Assembly (NCBI GenBank): GCA_000435975.1
Contig: FR884079.1
Location: forward strand, 1-32,590
DNA length: 32,590 nt
Reading direction: 5' to 3'
Source of the DNA: Oscillibacter sp. CAG:241
Lineage (GTDB): Bacteria > Bacillota > Clostridia > Oscillospirales > Oscillospiraceae
Below the pieces are notes generated by a model. The model was not told the origin of the DNA. It saw nothing but the letters and a program-made list of their open reading frames with translations, and did no database searches. Of this stretch, positions 6,915-14,252 are shown piece by piece. The first letter of the stretch is position 1. Each line of letters starts with the position of its first letter. Both the position numbers and the translations under genes were made by a program.

Positions 6915-6943
6915 AGTGTACCATCCGGCGGCGCTTCTGTCAA
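6915..6943 (-). promoter_or_regulatory. Promoter of the cobalamin-riboswitch unit
   Basis: On the minus strand, -35 TTGACA (6938-6943) and -10 TACACT (6915-6920) are separated by 17 bp, a near-consensus sigma-A promoter. Transcription would begin about 15-20 bp before the aptamer. It is divergent from the niaR promoter. Confidence 0.85.
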
Positions 6944-6970
6944 GGGGGCAGATGGGACCGGGGATTACTT

Positions 6971-7012
6971 TGGCAAAAACACTTGCCATCCGGCGCCGTC
7001 ATGGTGTATGAT
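6971..7012 (+). promoter_or_regulatory. niaR promoter with palindrome over the -35
   Basis: -35 TTGCCA (6983-6988) and -10 TATGAT (7007-7012) are separated by 18 bp. The -35 is the right arm of a perfect dyad TGGCAA-N6-TTGCCA (6971-6988). A repressor bound there would block the -35, so autoregulation by NiaR is a reasonable hypothesis. Confidence 0.65.
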
Positions 7013-7042
7013 AGAGGAAAAACAGGAAGGGAGCTCTCTCAA

Positions 7043-7546
7043 ATGACCGCCGAACAACGACGGAGCCGGATCAGCGCCCGGCTCCATGAAGCACAGCAGC
7101 CCATCAGCGCCACTGTCCTGGCCCGAGAGCTGGGCGTCAGCCGCCAGATCATTGTGGGGGACGTGGCCCTGCTGCGGGCCGGAGGCCAGGCCATCACCGC
7201 CACCGCCCGGGGCTATGTGATCCCCGCCCCCGGAGACGGCACGGTGCGCCAGGTGGCCTGCCGCCACGACGGCGCGGGTACCCGGGACGAGCTCAACGCC
7301 ATGGTGGACTGCGGCTGCACGGTCATCGACGTCATTGTGGACCACCCGGTATACGGCCAGCTGTCTGCGCCGCTGCACCTGCACAGCCGCCTGGATGTGG
7401 AGCAGTTCATGAACCGCATGAAGGGGGCCGCGCCCCTGTCCCAGCTGACGGAGGGCGTCCATCTGCATACCCTGTCCTGCCCCGATGAGCAGGCCTACCG
7501 TCAGCTGACGGACCGCCTGCGGCAGCTGGGCTTCCTGGCGGAGTAG
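7043..7546 (+). CDS. niaR: NiaR-type transcriptional repressor of NAD/niacin genes (HTH + 3H domain)
   Basis: A 167-residue protein. N-terminal HTH_11 winged helix (about 6-60) has the recognition segment VLARELGVSRQIIVGDVALLRA. A C-terminal 3H domain (about 70-165) follows, with conserved histidines in CRHDG (H75), DHPVYG (H101) and LHLH (H111/H113), plus VHLHTL. In known family members the 3H domain binds nicotinate and a metal. The start at 7043 is chosen for the GGAAGGGA about 10 bp upstream and because the HTH follows at once; an in-frame ATG at 6983 lies inside the -35 and is rejected. No nad or niaP gene is in the window. Confidence 0.92.
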   Translation: MTAEQRRSRISARLHEAQQPISATVLARELGVSRQIIVGDVALLRAGGQAITATARGYVIPAPGDGTVRQVACRHDGAGTRDELNAMVDCGCTVIDVIVDHPVYGQLSAPLHLHSRLDVEQFMNRMKGAAPLSQLTEGVHLHTLSCPDEQAYRQLTDRLRQLGFLAE

Positions 7547-7601
7547 CTGCCCCCGGCAGCCGAATTTGCCGGCAGCGGCCTGACAAAATGGATTCTTGAC
7601 A

Positions 7602-7639
7602 AGCTCAGCGCCGCATCCTTCCGGGTGCGGCGCTGAGCT
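7602..7639. terminator. Strong GC-rich hairpin between converging niaR and aminotransferase
   Basis: A 14-bp perfect stem (7602-7615 with 7626-7639) with a 10-nt loop separates two converging genes. The U tract is weak on both sides. It is preceded by TGACAAAATGGATTCTTGAC (7581-7600), which resembles a block before the terminator at 23708-23751, so the two seem to be one repeat family. Confidence 0.7.
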
Positions 7640-7646
7640 GATTGTC

Positions 7647-8921
7647 TTATACGCCCAGCTTTTCCAGGGCCGCCATACGCAGGCAGTCGCACAGAATGGC
7701 GATGGCCTGCTCCAGCTCGTGGATGGGCGGCAGGGACGGGGCAATGCGGATGTTGCTGTCCTGGGGGTCCACGCCATAGGGGAAGGTGGCCCCGGCGGCG
7801 GTCATGGTGACGCCGGCGTCCCGGCACAGCTCCAGCGTCCGCTTGGCGGTTCCGGGCATGGCGTCCAGACTGACGAAATAGCCGCCCTTGGGATGGCTCC
7901 ACCGGGCGATGCCGCAGGGGGCCAGATGGCGGTCCAGCTCGTCCTCCACCGTGCGGAACTTGGGCCCCAGAATGGCCGCGTGACGCCGCATCAGCGCCAG
8001 GGTGGTCTCCTTATCCTTCAGATACCGCACATGGCGCAGCTGGTTCATCTTATCGTAGCTGATGATCTGGATGTTCAGCAGATTCTTGAAGTATTCCACG
8101 TTGGCCTCGCTGACCGCGCCGCAGGCGATGCCCGCCCCGGGGAAGGTGATCTTGCTGGTGGAGGCAAACTCATACACCATGTCGGCGTTGCCGTACTCCG
8201 CGCACAGGGACAGAATGTCCGGGAAGGGCACGAAATCCCCCTCCAGCTCGTGGACGCAGTAGGCATTGTCCCACATGAGCATAAAGTCCGGCGCGGCGGG
8301 CTTCATGGCGGCCAGCCGGCGAATGGTTTCGTCGGAATAGATGATGCCCGTGGGGTTGGAGTATTTGGGCACGTTCCACATACCCCGGACCTCCGGGTCC
8401 CGGATCAGCCGCTCCACCTGGTCCATATCCGGCCCGTTCTCCGTCATGGTTACGGGGATCAGCTCCATGCCGAAGGACTCCGTCACCTTAAAATGCCGGT
8501 CGTATCCCGGCACCGGGCACAGCCACTTCACCCGGTCCAGCTTGCCCCAGGGCTTCTCGCTGTGCAGCAGGCCGTGGGTATACGCCTTGGACACGGCGTC
8601 GAACATCAACTCCAGGGAGGAGTTTCCTCCGGCGATGACCTGGCCGGGCTTGCAGCCCAGAAGGTCTGCAAACAGCTCCCGGGCAATGGGAATACCCGCC
8701 ACATAGCCATAATTTCGCGCATCAATGCCGTCGGTGATGAAGTCGTCGGCAGTCAGGGGGATGTTGTACATCTCCATGACCATATCCAGCTGCTCCCGGC
8801 CGGGCTTGCCCCGGGCCATGTTCAGCTCCAGCCCCAGGGCCTTCTGCTCCTGGTGGGTCCTGCACAGGGCGGCGTATTCCGCCTGCCGCTCCGCAAGGGT
8901 CATTTCCTGATAAGTTTTCAT
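7647..8921 (-). CDS. PLP-dependent aminotransferase (Asp_aminotransf / PF12897-like)
   Basis: A 424-residue fold-type I aminotransferase. The sequence RNYGYVAGIPIARELFADLLG, the VPKYSNPTGIIYS substrate/cofactor loop, MLMWDNAYCVHEL (Asp for the PLP nitrogen, Tyr) and FASTSKITFPGAGIACGAV (PLP-binding Lys) are clear. The full-length match is to the family often called aspartate or alanine-glyoxylate-like aminotransferase; the exact amino acid substrate cannot be read from sequence. The start MKTYQEM at 8921 has GAGGGAAAG upstream; the in-frame ATG at 9005 overlaps the promoter and is rejected. It appears monocistronic. Confidence 0.88.
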   Translation of the reverse strand: MKTYQEMTLAERQAEYAALCRTHQEQKALGLELNMARGKPGREQLDMVMEMYNIPLTADDFITDGIDARNYGYVAGIPIARELFADLLGCKPGQVIAGGNSSLELMFDAVSKAYTHGLLHSEKPWGKLDRVKWLCPVPGYDRHFKVTESFGMELIPVTMTENGPDMDQVERLIRDPEVRGMWNVPKYSNPTGIIYSDETIRRLAAMKPAAPDFMLMWDNAYCVHELEGDFVPFPDILSLCAEYGNADMVYEFASTSKITFPGAGIACGAVSEANVEYFKNLLNIQIISYDKMNQLRHVRYLKDKETTLALMRRHAAILGPKFRTVEDELDRHLAPCGIARWSHPKGGYFVSLDAMPGTAKRTLELCRDAGVTMTAAGATFPYGVDPQDSNIRIAPSLPPIHELEQAIAILCDCLRMAALEKLGV

Positions 8922-8976
8922 GATGCTTTCCCTCTTTTCCCGTAGTGGCGCCGGGTTTCCGGCCCAACGCCTCCCC

Positions 8977-9005
8977 AGCATAGCATACATTCCCTCAAAA
9001 GGCAA
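8977..9005 (-). promoter_or_regulatory. Promoter of the aminotransferase at 7647-8921
   Basis: On the minus strand, -35 TTGCCT (9000-9005) and -10 TATGCT (8977-8982) are spaced 17 bp. A second overlapping TATGCT lies at 8982-8987 but gives only a 12-bp spacer. Confidence 0.65.
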
Positions 9006-9056
9006 ATGTTACTTTTTCGCAGGCGGCACACATCCGCTTTCATCCTGCTTTCTCCC

Positions 9057-9293
9057 CTAAAATTCCCGCAGCACCAGCTCCGTGGAGCCGCTGCCGGTCA
9101 CCAGCCGCAGCACCCGGGGGTGTCCGGCGTATTCCCGGCACAGGTCCCGCAGAGCCGTGCCGCTGTGGTATCCGTGAATCAGCCGCAGGCGGTATACCCC
9201 GCCGCCGCAGCGGCGCAGGGCCGCGTCGATGGCCACCCGGGCCTGGTAGGTGTTTTTTCCGTGAAGATCCAGCTCCATGATCCCCGGCTGCAT
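9057..9293 (-). CDS. Small Smr-domain protein
   Basis: A 78-residue protein that is essentially a bare Smr domain. It has the N-terminal LDLHG motif (8-12), the central IHGYHSGTALRDL (family HGxGxG/HGxHxG loop) and the C-terminal GSTELVLREF. Smr domains are found in MutS2 and in stand-alone proteins and can have nuclease activity. The ATG at 9293 is preferred because GGGGGAGGGG (9301-9310) is 7 bp upstream; an ATG two codons earlier (9299) is too close to it. It lies downstream of the PTS gene on the same strand, past a terminator. Confidence 0.85.
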   Translation of the reverse strand: MQPGIMELDLHGKNTYQARVAIDAALRRCGGGVYRLRLIHGYHSGTALRDLCREYAGHPRVLRLVTGSGSTELVLREF

Positions 9294-9364
9294 ATGCATC
9301 CCCTCCCCCTTTTGTCCCATTTTACCCCGGGACGTCCCGGTTTGCAAGCGGCGTTTCCCATAGA

Positions 9365-9402
9365 AGAAAAAAGCGGCGCCTCTCCCGGGAGAGACGCCGC
9401 TT
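9365..9402 (-). terminator. Intrinsic terminator of the PTS EIIC gene
   Basis: A stem of 15 pairs with one mismatch (9371-9386 with 9387-9402), followed on the minus strand by TTTTTTCTTC. It sits 8 bp past the PTS stop codon. Confidence 0.85.
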
Positions 9403-9409
9403 GCAGGCT

Positions 9410-10516
9410 TTACAGATCCAGGGCCAGGTCGCCCTCCTTGATCCATTTCCATTTCCGCAGGGGAAGGGCCAGCAGCCATGTGAGCACCGCCGGCAGCACG
9501 AAGGAGATCAGCACCAGCCCCAGCCAATCCATGCCGGTGATGCCGGCCTTGACCCCGGCGGCCACATCGTTGACCCAGCCGGTGTATACGCCGATCTGGC
9601 CCACCAGGCCGCAGGTGCCCATGCCGCTGGATACCGCCGCGCCGTTCATCTCCAGGCGGAGCAGGCAGGTGGCAATAGGCCCCGTAATGGCGGAGGCCAG
9701 CGTGGGCGGGATCCACACCCGGGGGTTGCGGACGATGTTGCCCATCTGCAGCATACTGGTACCCAGGCCCTGTGCCGCCAGACCGCCCCACCGGTTTTCC
9801 CGGAAGCTCATCACGGCAAAGCCGATCATCTGGGCGCAGCAGCCTGCCACGGCAGCGCCGCCGGCCAGCCCCGTCAGCCCCAGGGCCGCGCAGATGGCGG
9901 CGGAGGAGATGGGCAGCGTCAGCGCCACGCCGATGACCACAGATACGATGATGCCCATGAAGAAGGGCTGCAGCTCCGTGGCCCACATGATGAACCGGCC
10001 CACGGCACTGGCCGCCGTACCAATGGGTGCGGCGATCAGGGCGGCAATGCCGATGCCCGCCAGAGTGGTGACGATAGGTGTCACCAGAATGTCGATCTTC
10101 GTCTCCTTGCTGACGGCCTTGCCGATCTCGGCTGCCAGAATCGCCACGAACAGCACCGCCAGAGGCCCTCCGGCCCCGCCCATATAGTTGGTGGCAAAGC
10201 CCACGGGAATCAGGGAATACAGCACCAGGGGCGGCGCCTCCAGCGCCCGTCCGATGGCCACCGCCATGCCCGGGCCCACCATAGCGGAGCACAGGCCGCC
10301 GATGGTATACGTCACGGCGCCCTCCCCCTTGCCCAGGGTGACGATCACCTCCGTCAGGAACCCGATATGAAGCTGCTGACCGATGGTGTTGAGGATGGTC
10401 CCCACCAGCAGGGTGCAGAACAGCCCCTGGGCCATGGCGCCCATGGCGTCGATAAAGTACCGCCTGGCCGAGAACACGATGTTCTTCCGGGCCAGGAATT
10501 TGCGAACCGCTTCCAT
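9410..10516 (-). CDS. Stand-alone PTS EIIC-type membrane transporter (EIIC_2 family, PF13303-like)
   Basis: A 368-residue polytopic membrane protein with about 8-10 hydrophobic helices. Glycine-rich loops include SAMVGPGMAVAIGRAL, GFATNYMGGAGGPLAV, ISSAAICAALGLTGLAGGAAVAGC and SSGMGTCGLVGQIGVYTGW. These match the EIIC_2 family of PTS-like transporters. No EIIA, EIIB or HPr domain is fused or adjacent, so either it borrows these or it is not a group translocator; the substrate is unknown. It has its own promoter, which runs into a perfect 42-bp palindrome just ahead of the gene, and its own terminator, so it is likely a specifically regulated single-gene unit. Confidence 0.85.
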   Translation of the reverse strand: MEAVRKFLARKNIVFSARRYFIDAMGAMAQGLFCTLLVGTILNTIGQQLHIGFLTEVIVTLGKGEGAVTYTIGGLCSAMVGPGMAVAIGRALEAPPLVLYSLIPVGFATNYMGGAGGPLAVLFVAILAAEIGKAVSKETKIDILVTPIVTTLAGIGIAALIAAPIGTAASAVGRFIMWATELQPFFMGIIVSVVIGVALTLPISSAAICAALGLTGLAGGAAVAGCCAQMIGFAVMSFRENRWGGLAAQGLGTSMLQMGNIVRNPRVWIPPTLASAITGPIATCLLRLEMNGAAVSSGMGTCGLVGQIGVYTGWVNDVAAGVKAGITGMDWLGLVLISFVLPAVLTWLLALPLRKWKWIKEGDLALDL

Positions 10517-10540
10517 AGCATTGACCTCGCATATGTAAAG

Positions 10541-10582
10541 TAATAGGGTACACAGGTGTCATGACACCTGTGTACCCTATTA
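10541..10582. promoter_or_regulatory. Perfect 42-bp palindrome (21-bp arms, no spacer) at the PTS promoter
   Basis: Bases 10541-10561 are exactly the reverse complement of 10562-10582. The core is GGTGTCATGACACC and the outer arms contain AGGGTACAC / GTGTACCCT. One edge overlaps the -10 TATAAT of the PTS gene and the rest covers the start site and early leader. This is the position of a classical repressor operator; transcribed, it would also form a very stable 5' hairpin. No arm resembles an operator I can name. Confidence 0.85.
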
Positions 10583-10606
10583 TAGCGTGTGGTTTCCGTT
10601 TGTCAA
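10579..10606 (-). promoter_or_regulatory. Consensus promoter of the PTS EIIC gene
   Basis: On the minus strand, -35 TTGACA (10601-10606) and -10 TATAAT (10579-10584) match consensus exactly with a 16-bp spacer. Such a strong promoter with an operator-like palindrome downstream suggests tight repression. Confidence 0.88.
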
Positions 10607-10628
10607 CCCCTTCAGGGTTCTATACGTT

Positions 10629-11393
10629 TTATTCCCCGTATACGCACCCCTTCGCCGGCCCTCCGGCCAGAGGAATATCCGCCACCGTCAGGGGAATGCG
10701 GTACATATCCCGCAGCAGCTCCTCCGTCAGGGTCTCCTTCACCGGGCCCCAGGCCCGGACGCCGCCGTCCTGCAAAACCAGGGCGTGGGTGGCAAACCGG
10801 AAGGCGTGCTCCGGATTGTGGGTGGACAGCAGCACCGTGTACCCGCTGTCCGCCAGAGCCCGCACCTGCCGCAGCAGCCGGAACTGGTTGCCGTAGTCCA
10901 GGCTGGCGGTGGGCTCGTCCATCAGAAGGATCCTGGCCTGCTGGGCCATGGCCCGGGCAATCAGGGCCAGCTGCCGCTCGCCGCCGGAGATCTCGTTGAC
11001 GCCCCGGTCCCAAAGGTCCTGAATGCCCAGCTGCTCCAGGGCCCGGTCCGCCGTCTCCTGCTGCCGCCGTCCCGGCGCGTGAAAGGGGTCCGCCCCCATC
11101 AGCACCGTGTCCCGGACGGTGTAGTTGTATACCGGCGCGCTGGTCTGGGGGATATACGCCGCCAGACGGGCCAGAGCTCTGCGGTCCAGGGATCGCAGAG
11201 CGTGGCCGCACAGGGCAATGTCTCCCCGGTATCTGGGCAGAAAGCCCAGAATGCACCGGAACAGGGTGCTCTTGCCTGCCCCGTTGGGGCCCAGCACTGC
11301 CACCAGCTGCCCCGGCTCCGCCCGGAAGGTCACGTTCCGCAGCACCTGCCGCCGCCCGTAGGCGAAGGACAGCTCCCTTACGTCAATGGACAC
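10629..11393 (-). CDS. ABC transporter ATP-binding protein (FecE/BtuD type)
   Basis: A 254-residue ATPase with Walker A GPNGAGKST (35-43), a Q-loop at YIPQTSAP, signature NEISGGERQLALIARAM, Walker B ARILLMDEPTASLDYGN and H-loop VLLSTHNPEHAF. It drives import by the FecCD-type permease. A GTG at 11393 is chosen because GGAGGT (11401-11406) lies 7 bp upstream and the ABC fold starts at once; an in-frame ATG at 11444 lies deeper in the permease gene and lacks such a site. It overlaps the permease 3' end by 11 nt, so it is translationally coupled. It is the last gene of the operon. Confidence 0.93.
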   Translation of the reverse strand: MSIDVRELSFAYGRRQVLRNVTFRAEPGQLVAVLGPNGAGKSTLFRCILGFLPRYRGDIALCGHALRSLDRRALARLAAYIPQTSAPVYNYTVRDTVLMGADPFHAPGRRQQETADRALEQLGIQDLWDRGVNEISGGERQLALIARAMAQQARILLMDEPTASLDYGNQFRLLRQVRALADSGYTVLLSTHNPEHAFRFATHALVLQDGGVRAWGPVKETLTEELLRDMYRIPLTVADIPLAGGPAKGCVYGE

Positions 11394-12429
11394 GGCGTCC
11401 ACCTCCCGTCGCAATGAGATACAGAAACAGCGGCGCGCCCACAAAGGCCGTGAGAATGCCCAGCGGCAGTTCTCCGGTGGTCACCAGCCGGGCAATGTCG
11501 TCCACTGCCAGCAGAAATGCCGCTCCGAACAGGGCCCCGGCGGGGATCAGCCGCCGGTAGTCGTACCCGAACAGCATCCGGCAGAAGTGGGGGATCACCA
11601 GGCCCACCCAGCCGATCATGCCCGACACCGCCACGCTGGCGGAGGTCAGCAGCGTGGCGCACACGATCACCGCGCCCCGCAGCCGCCGGGTGTTCACGCC
11701 CATGGACTGGGCCTCCTCCTCGCCCACGGTCAGCAGGTTCATCCGCCACCGCAGGAAAAACAGGGGGATCATCCCCAGGGCCACGGGAATGGCCAGAAAT
11801 ACCACGTCCTTGTCCTTGATGGAGGACAGGGATCCCATGAGCCAATAGGTGATGGCGGGCAGCTGCTGCTGGGTATCCGCCACCAGCTTCACAAACGACG
11901 TTCCCGCCGAAAACAGGGACGAGATCATCATGCCCGCCAGGATCAGGGCCACCGCCTGGTGGGATTTGGACAGGCGGCTGACCAGCCAGGCCGCCGCCAC
12001 CGCCAGCAGTCCGCAGCAGAACGCAGCGGCGGAGATGCCGAAGTATCCCGCCCCCAGCAGAATGGCCACTGCCGCGCCGAAGCCCGCCCCGGTGGAGGCC
12101 CCCAGAATGTCCGGCGACACCATGGGATTGCGGAACATGCCCTGATACGCCGCGCCGGACACCGCCAGGGCCGCCCCCACCAGGGCCGCCGCCGCCACCC
12201 GGGGCAGCCGCACGGCAAAGACCACCTTGTCATCGCTGATAGGCCAGTCCGCCGCCCCGCCGGAGATCCGGGTCCACAGCATGTGGACCAGCTGCCCCGG
12301 CGACAGGGCGTACCGCCCTACCAGCAGCGATCCCAGCAGCACCGCCAGGAAAACAGCCCCCAGCACCGCGAACCGCCGGGCATAGCGCTTATCCGCCGCC
12401 CGGAGGATATTGTGAAATACGGTGCTCAT
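11383..12429 (-). CDS. FecCD-family ABC transporter permease (siderophore/heme/cobalamin)
   Basis: A 348-residue membrane protein with about 10 helices. Family motifs: FAVRLPRVAAAALVGAALAVSGAAYQG near residue 70, NPMVSPDILGASTGAGFGA, the EEEAQSMGVNTRRLRG coupling region and SGMIGWVGLVIPHFCRMLFGYDYRRLIPAGALFGA. It forms the dimeric channel of an importer for iron-siderophore, heme or corrinoid. The ligand cannot be read from sequence. The upstream 36-codon ORF stops directly against its ATG, and the ATPase overlaps its end. Confidence 0.95.
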   Translation of the reverse strand: MSTVFHNILRAADKRYARRFAVLGAVFLAVLLGSLLVGRYALSPGQLVHMLWTRISGGAADWPISDDKVVFAVRLPRVAAAALVGAALAVSGAAYQGMFRNPMVSPDILGASTGAGFGAAVAILLGAGYFGISAAAFCCGLLAVAAAWLVSRLSKSHQAVALILAGMMISSLFSAGTSFVKLVADTQQQLPAITYWLMGSLSSIKDKDVVFLAIPVALGMIPLFFLRWRMNLLTVGEEEAQSMGVNTRRLRGAVIVCATLLTSASVAVSGMIGWVGLVIPHFCRMLFGYDYRRLIPAGALFGAAFLLAVDDIARLVTTGELPLGILTAFVGAPLFLYLIATGGGRRVH

Positions 12430-12540
12430 TTATGGGTTCCTCTCTTTTCTGTAGTACACGGTCTGGGCGGCGCCGCCGGCGGCCGCCAGCAGCATACACA
12501 GAACCAGGGCGCGGCAGATTTTCCTCATAGCGTTCCTCAT
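12430..12540 (-). CDS. Possible 36-residue hydrophobic peptide inside the ABC operon
   Basis: A 37-codon frame, MRNAMRKICRAL... with the hydrophobic stretch ALVLCMLLAAAGGAA and a basic end YYRKERNP. Its ATG overlaps the binding-protein stop in an ATGA (12537-12540), and its TAA (12430-12432) abuts the permease ATG with no gap. That packing is what a translated small ORF would show, and the composition fits a single-pass membrane peptide. It could equally be a translational bridge that delivers ribosomes to the permease, or chance. I know of no homologue. Confidence 0.45.
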   Translation of the reverse strand: MRNAMRKICRALVLCMLLAAAGGAAQTVYYRKERNP

Positions 12541-13613
12541 TTCAGGGTGGAGCGGCTGAGCATCTGCCGCGCCTCCTCCTCCGTCAGGTCATAGTGCCAG
12601 AACAGCCCATAGTATTCCCGGGCCACCTGCACCATGTCATAGTCGTACAGCTCCGGATACAGCAGATTCCCCAGCCACCAGATGCCCAGCACCCGGTTCA
12701 CGGAGGGGGGAGAGCTCATCCAGTCGTAGGGCAGGCCGGGGATCTCGTAGTATTTCCCGGACTGCACGGCCCGCAGGCCCGCCCACTCCCCCTGGGCCAG
12801 GGTGTCGTAGGGGCCGCCGGTGGACAGGAGGATCACGTCCGGCTCCACGGCATATACCTCCTCCAGACTGACGGTGGTGCCGCCGCCCCGGTTGCTGACC
12901 TCCTGGGGGATAATGGCGTTGACGGCCCCCACCAGGTCGATGACGTCCGCCTGGACCGACCCGGCGGCGTTGCAGGCAAGGCCCGTGGACCCGGTGCCGA
13001 ACAGCACGGAGAGCCGCTGATTCTCGGGGATTTTTGCGGAATTCTCCCGGGCCATGGAGACGGTTTTTTCAATGAATTGGGCCAGGGGCTCCGCCATGTC
13101 GGACCGGTTCAGGATATCCCCCAGGGTCCGGTAGGCGGCGGCCATATCGTCCAGGTCCGCCTCGATAAACACCGTGGGAATGCCGGTCTGCTTCTGTATA
13201 CGGTCCATATCGTCGGCGATGCTGTCCTTTTTGTCACCCAGGTCGATGATGATCTGGGGCCGGGCGTCGATGAGGGACTCCATATTCAGGTTGGCCTTGC
13301 TGCCGTAAAACTGGCCGAAGGTGGGCAGATAGCGGACCTCCTCCGGAAAATACGGCATCTGGGCCGTGCTGGGGCTGCTGGCCAGACCCGCCAGCAGATC
13401 ATAGGCAATGGGCATGAGGATCATCTGGGCCGTGGAGCCGCTGGGGGCCACCCGCCGGATATCGGCGGGGATCTCCACCTGGCGGCCGGCGGAGTCGGTG
13501 ACGACCCGGGTCTGCACCCCCTCCAGGGGGTCGTAGCCCTGCTTTTTGCCGCAGGCCGCCAGGGGCAGACACAGGCACAGGGCCAGGAACAGGGCGAGAA
13601 TACGCTGTTTCAT
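12537..13613 (-). CDS. ABC transporter substrate-binding lipoprotein (FecB/BtuF-like)
   Basis: A 358-residue protein with a lipoprotein signal peptide (MKQRILALFLALCLCLPLAAC; lipobox LAAC, Cys21). A periplasmic-binding fold follows with TRVVTDSAGRQVEIPADIRRVAP, RPQIIIDLGD, the ADLDDMAAAYRTLGDILN linker-helix region and EPDVILLSTGG. The PYDWMSSPPSVNRVLGIWWLGNLLYPELY segment is typical of iron or corrinoid binding proteins of this class. It starts 4 bp from the preceding phosphoesterase stop, so it is in that operon. It captures the ligand outside the membrane for the FecCD permease. Confidence 0.93.
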   Translation of the reverse strand: MKQRILALFLALCLCLPLAACGKKQGYDPLEGVQTRVVTDSAGRQVEIPADIRRVAPSGSTAQMILMPIAYDLLAGLASSPSTAQMPYFPEEVRYLPTFGQFYGSKANLNMESLIDARPQIIIDLGDKKDSIADDMDRIQKQTGIPTVFIEADLDDMAAAYRTLGDILNRSDMAEPLAQFIEKTVSMARENSAKIPENQRLSVLFGTGSTGLACNAAGSVQADVIDLVGAVNAIIPQEVSNRGGGTTVSLEEVYAVEPDVILLSTGGPYDTLAQGEWAGLRAVQSGKYYEIPGLPYDWMSSPPSVNRVLGIWWLGNLLYPELYDYDMVQVAREYYGLFWHYDLTEEEARQMLSRSTLK

Positions 13614-13616
13614 AGG

Positions 13617-14252
13617 TCACTCCTTATCAGAATCAGGCCGGGACGGAAGGGGTCGGAAATCCGGCCGGCCCGGCAGCCAGCCGTCACCGACCCGCCGCTG
13701 GGGCGGCGGGGGAGGGGGGATCAGGGCATCATTCTCCCCGCTGTAGAAGGCGCGGTTGTTTTCGATGAGCTGGGGAAGGGTCACGGGGCGGTAGAAATTC
13801 ACGTCCACCCCGGCGTTGAGCACCCGGGGCATCTGGCGCAGCATGCCGTACTCCGGGCCCCGGGCCTGGTGCAGGTGACCGTGGATCATATAGCCCCGCC
13901 TGCGGTAGAGAATGGGATAGTGGCAGAGGATAATGTGGACATCTCCGTCATCGATCTCGTTGAAGTCGGTGACGGTCTCAAAATAGCGGTACAGCTCCCC
14001 GGCGTTTTCAAAGCCGGTGTCGTGATTGCCGCGGATCAGGTGCTTATGGCCCCGGAGCCGCGCCAGCGCGTCCCCCGGCACCAGGCCCCGGTTATAGCCC
14101 ACGTCCCCCACCACATACACGGTGTCATCCTCCGACACGGCGGCGTTCCACCGGGCAATCAGCACCCGGTCCATTTCCTCCACGGAGCCGAAGGGACGGG
14201 AGGGCAGGAAGGGCTCATAGTGAAAGTGGAGGTCGGCGGTATAGAAGATCAT
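13617..14252 (-). CDS. Calcineurin-like metallophosphoesterase
   Basis: A 211-residue phosphoesterase with the full metal-site set: YTADLHFHYE (D-x-H), VVGDVGYN (GD), IRGNHDTG (GNHD), LCHYPIL and HGHLHQ (GHxH). The C-terminal tail is unusual: a run of six prolines, then a Pro/Arg/Asp-rich segment. The start at 14252 has GGGAGG upstream; the in-frame ATG at 14393 precedes the promoter and is rejected. It is the first gene of the FecBCD-type operon. Substrate unknown; this size class includes YfcE-like and bis(5'-nucleosyl)-polyphosphatase-like enzymes. Confidence 0.9.
   Translation of the reverse strand: MIFYTADLHFHYEPFLPSRPFGSVEEMDRVLIARWNAAVSEDDTVYVVGDVGYNRGLVPGDALARLRGHKHLIRGNHDTGFENAGELYRYFETVTDFNEIDDGDVHIILCHYPILYRRRGYMIHGHLHQARGPEYGMLRQMPRVLNAGVDVNFYRPVTLPQLIENNRAFYSGENDALIPPPPPPQRRVGDGWLPGRPDFRPLPSRPDSDKE

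Noticed and set aside
9057..10562. 501-codon frame joining the Smr protein to a long N-terminal extension
   Set aside because: The extension is an out-of-frame reading of the PTS gene and passes through its terminator; only the last 78 residues are real.
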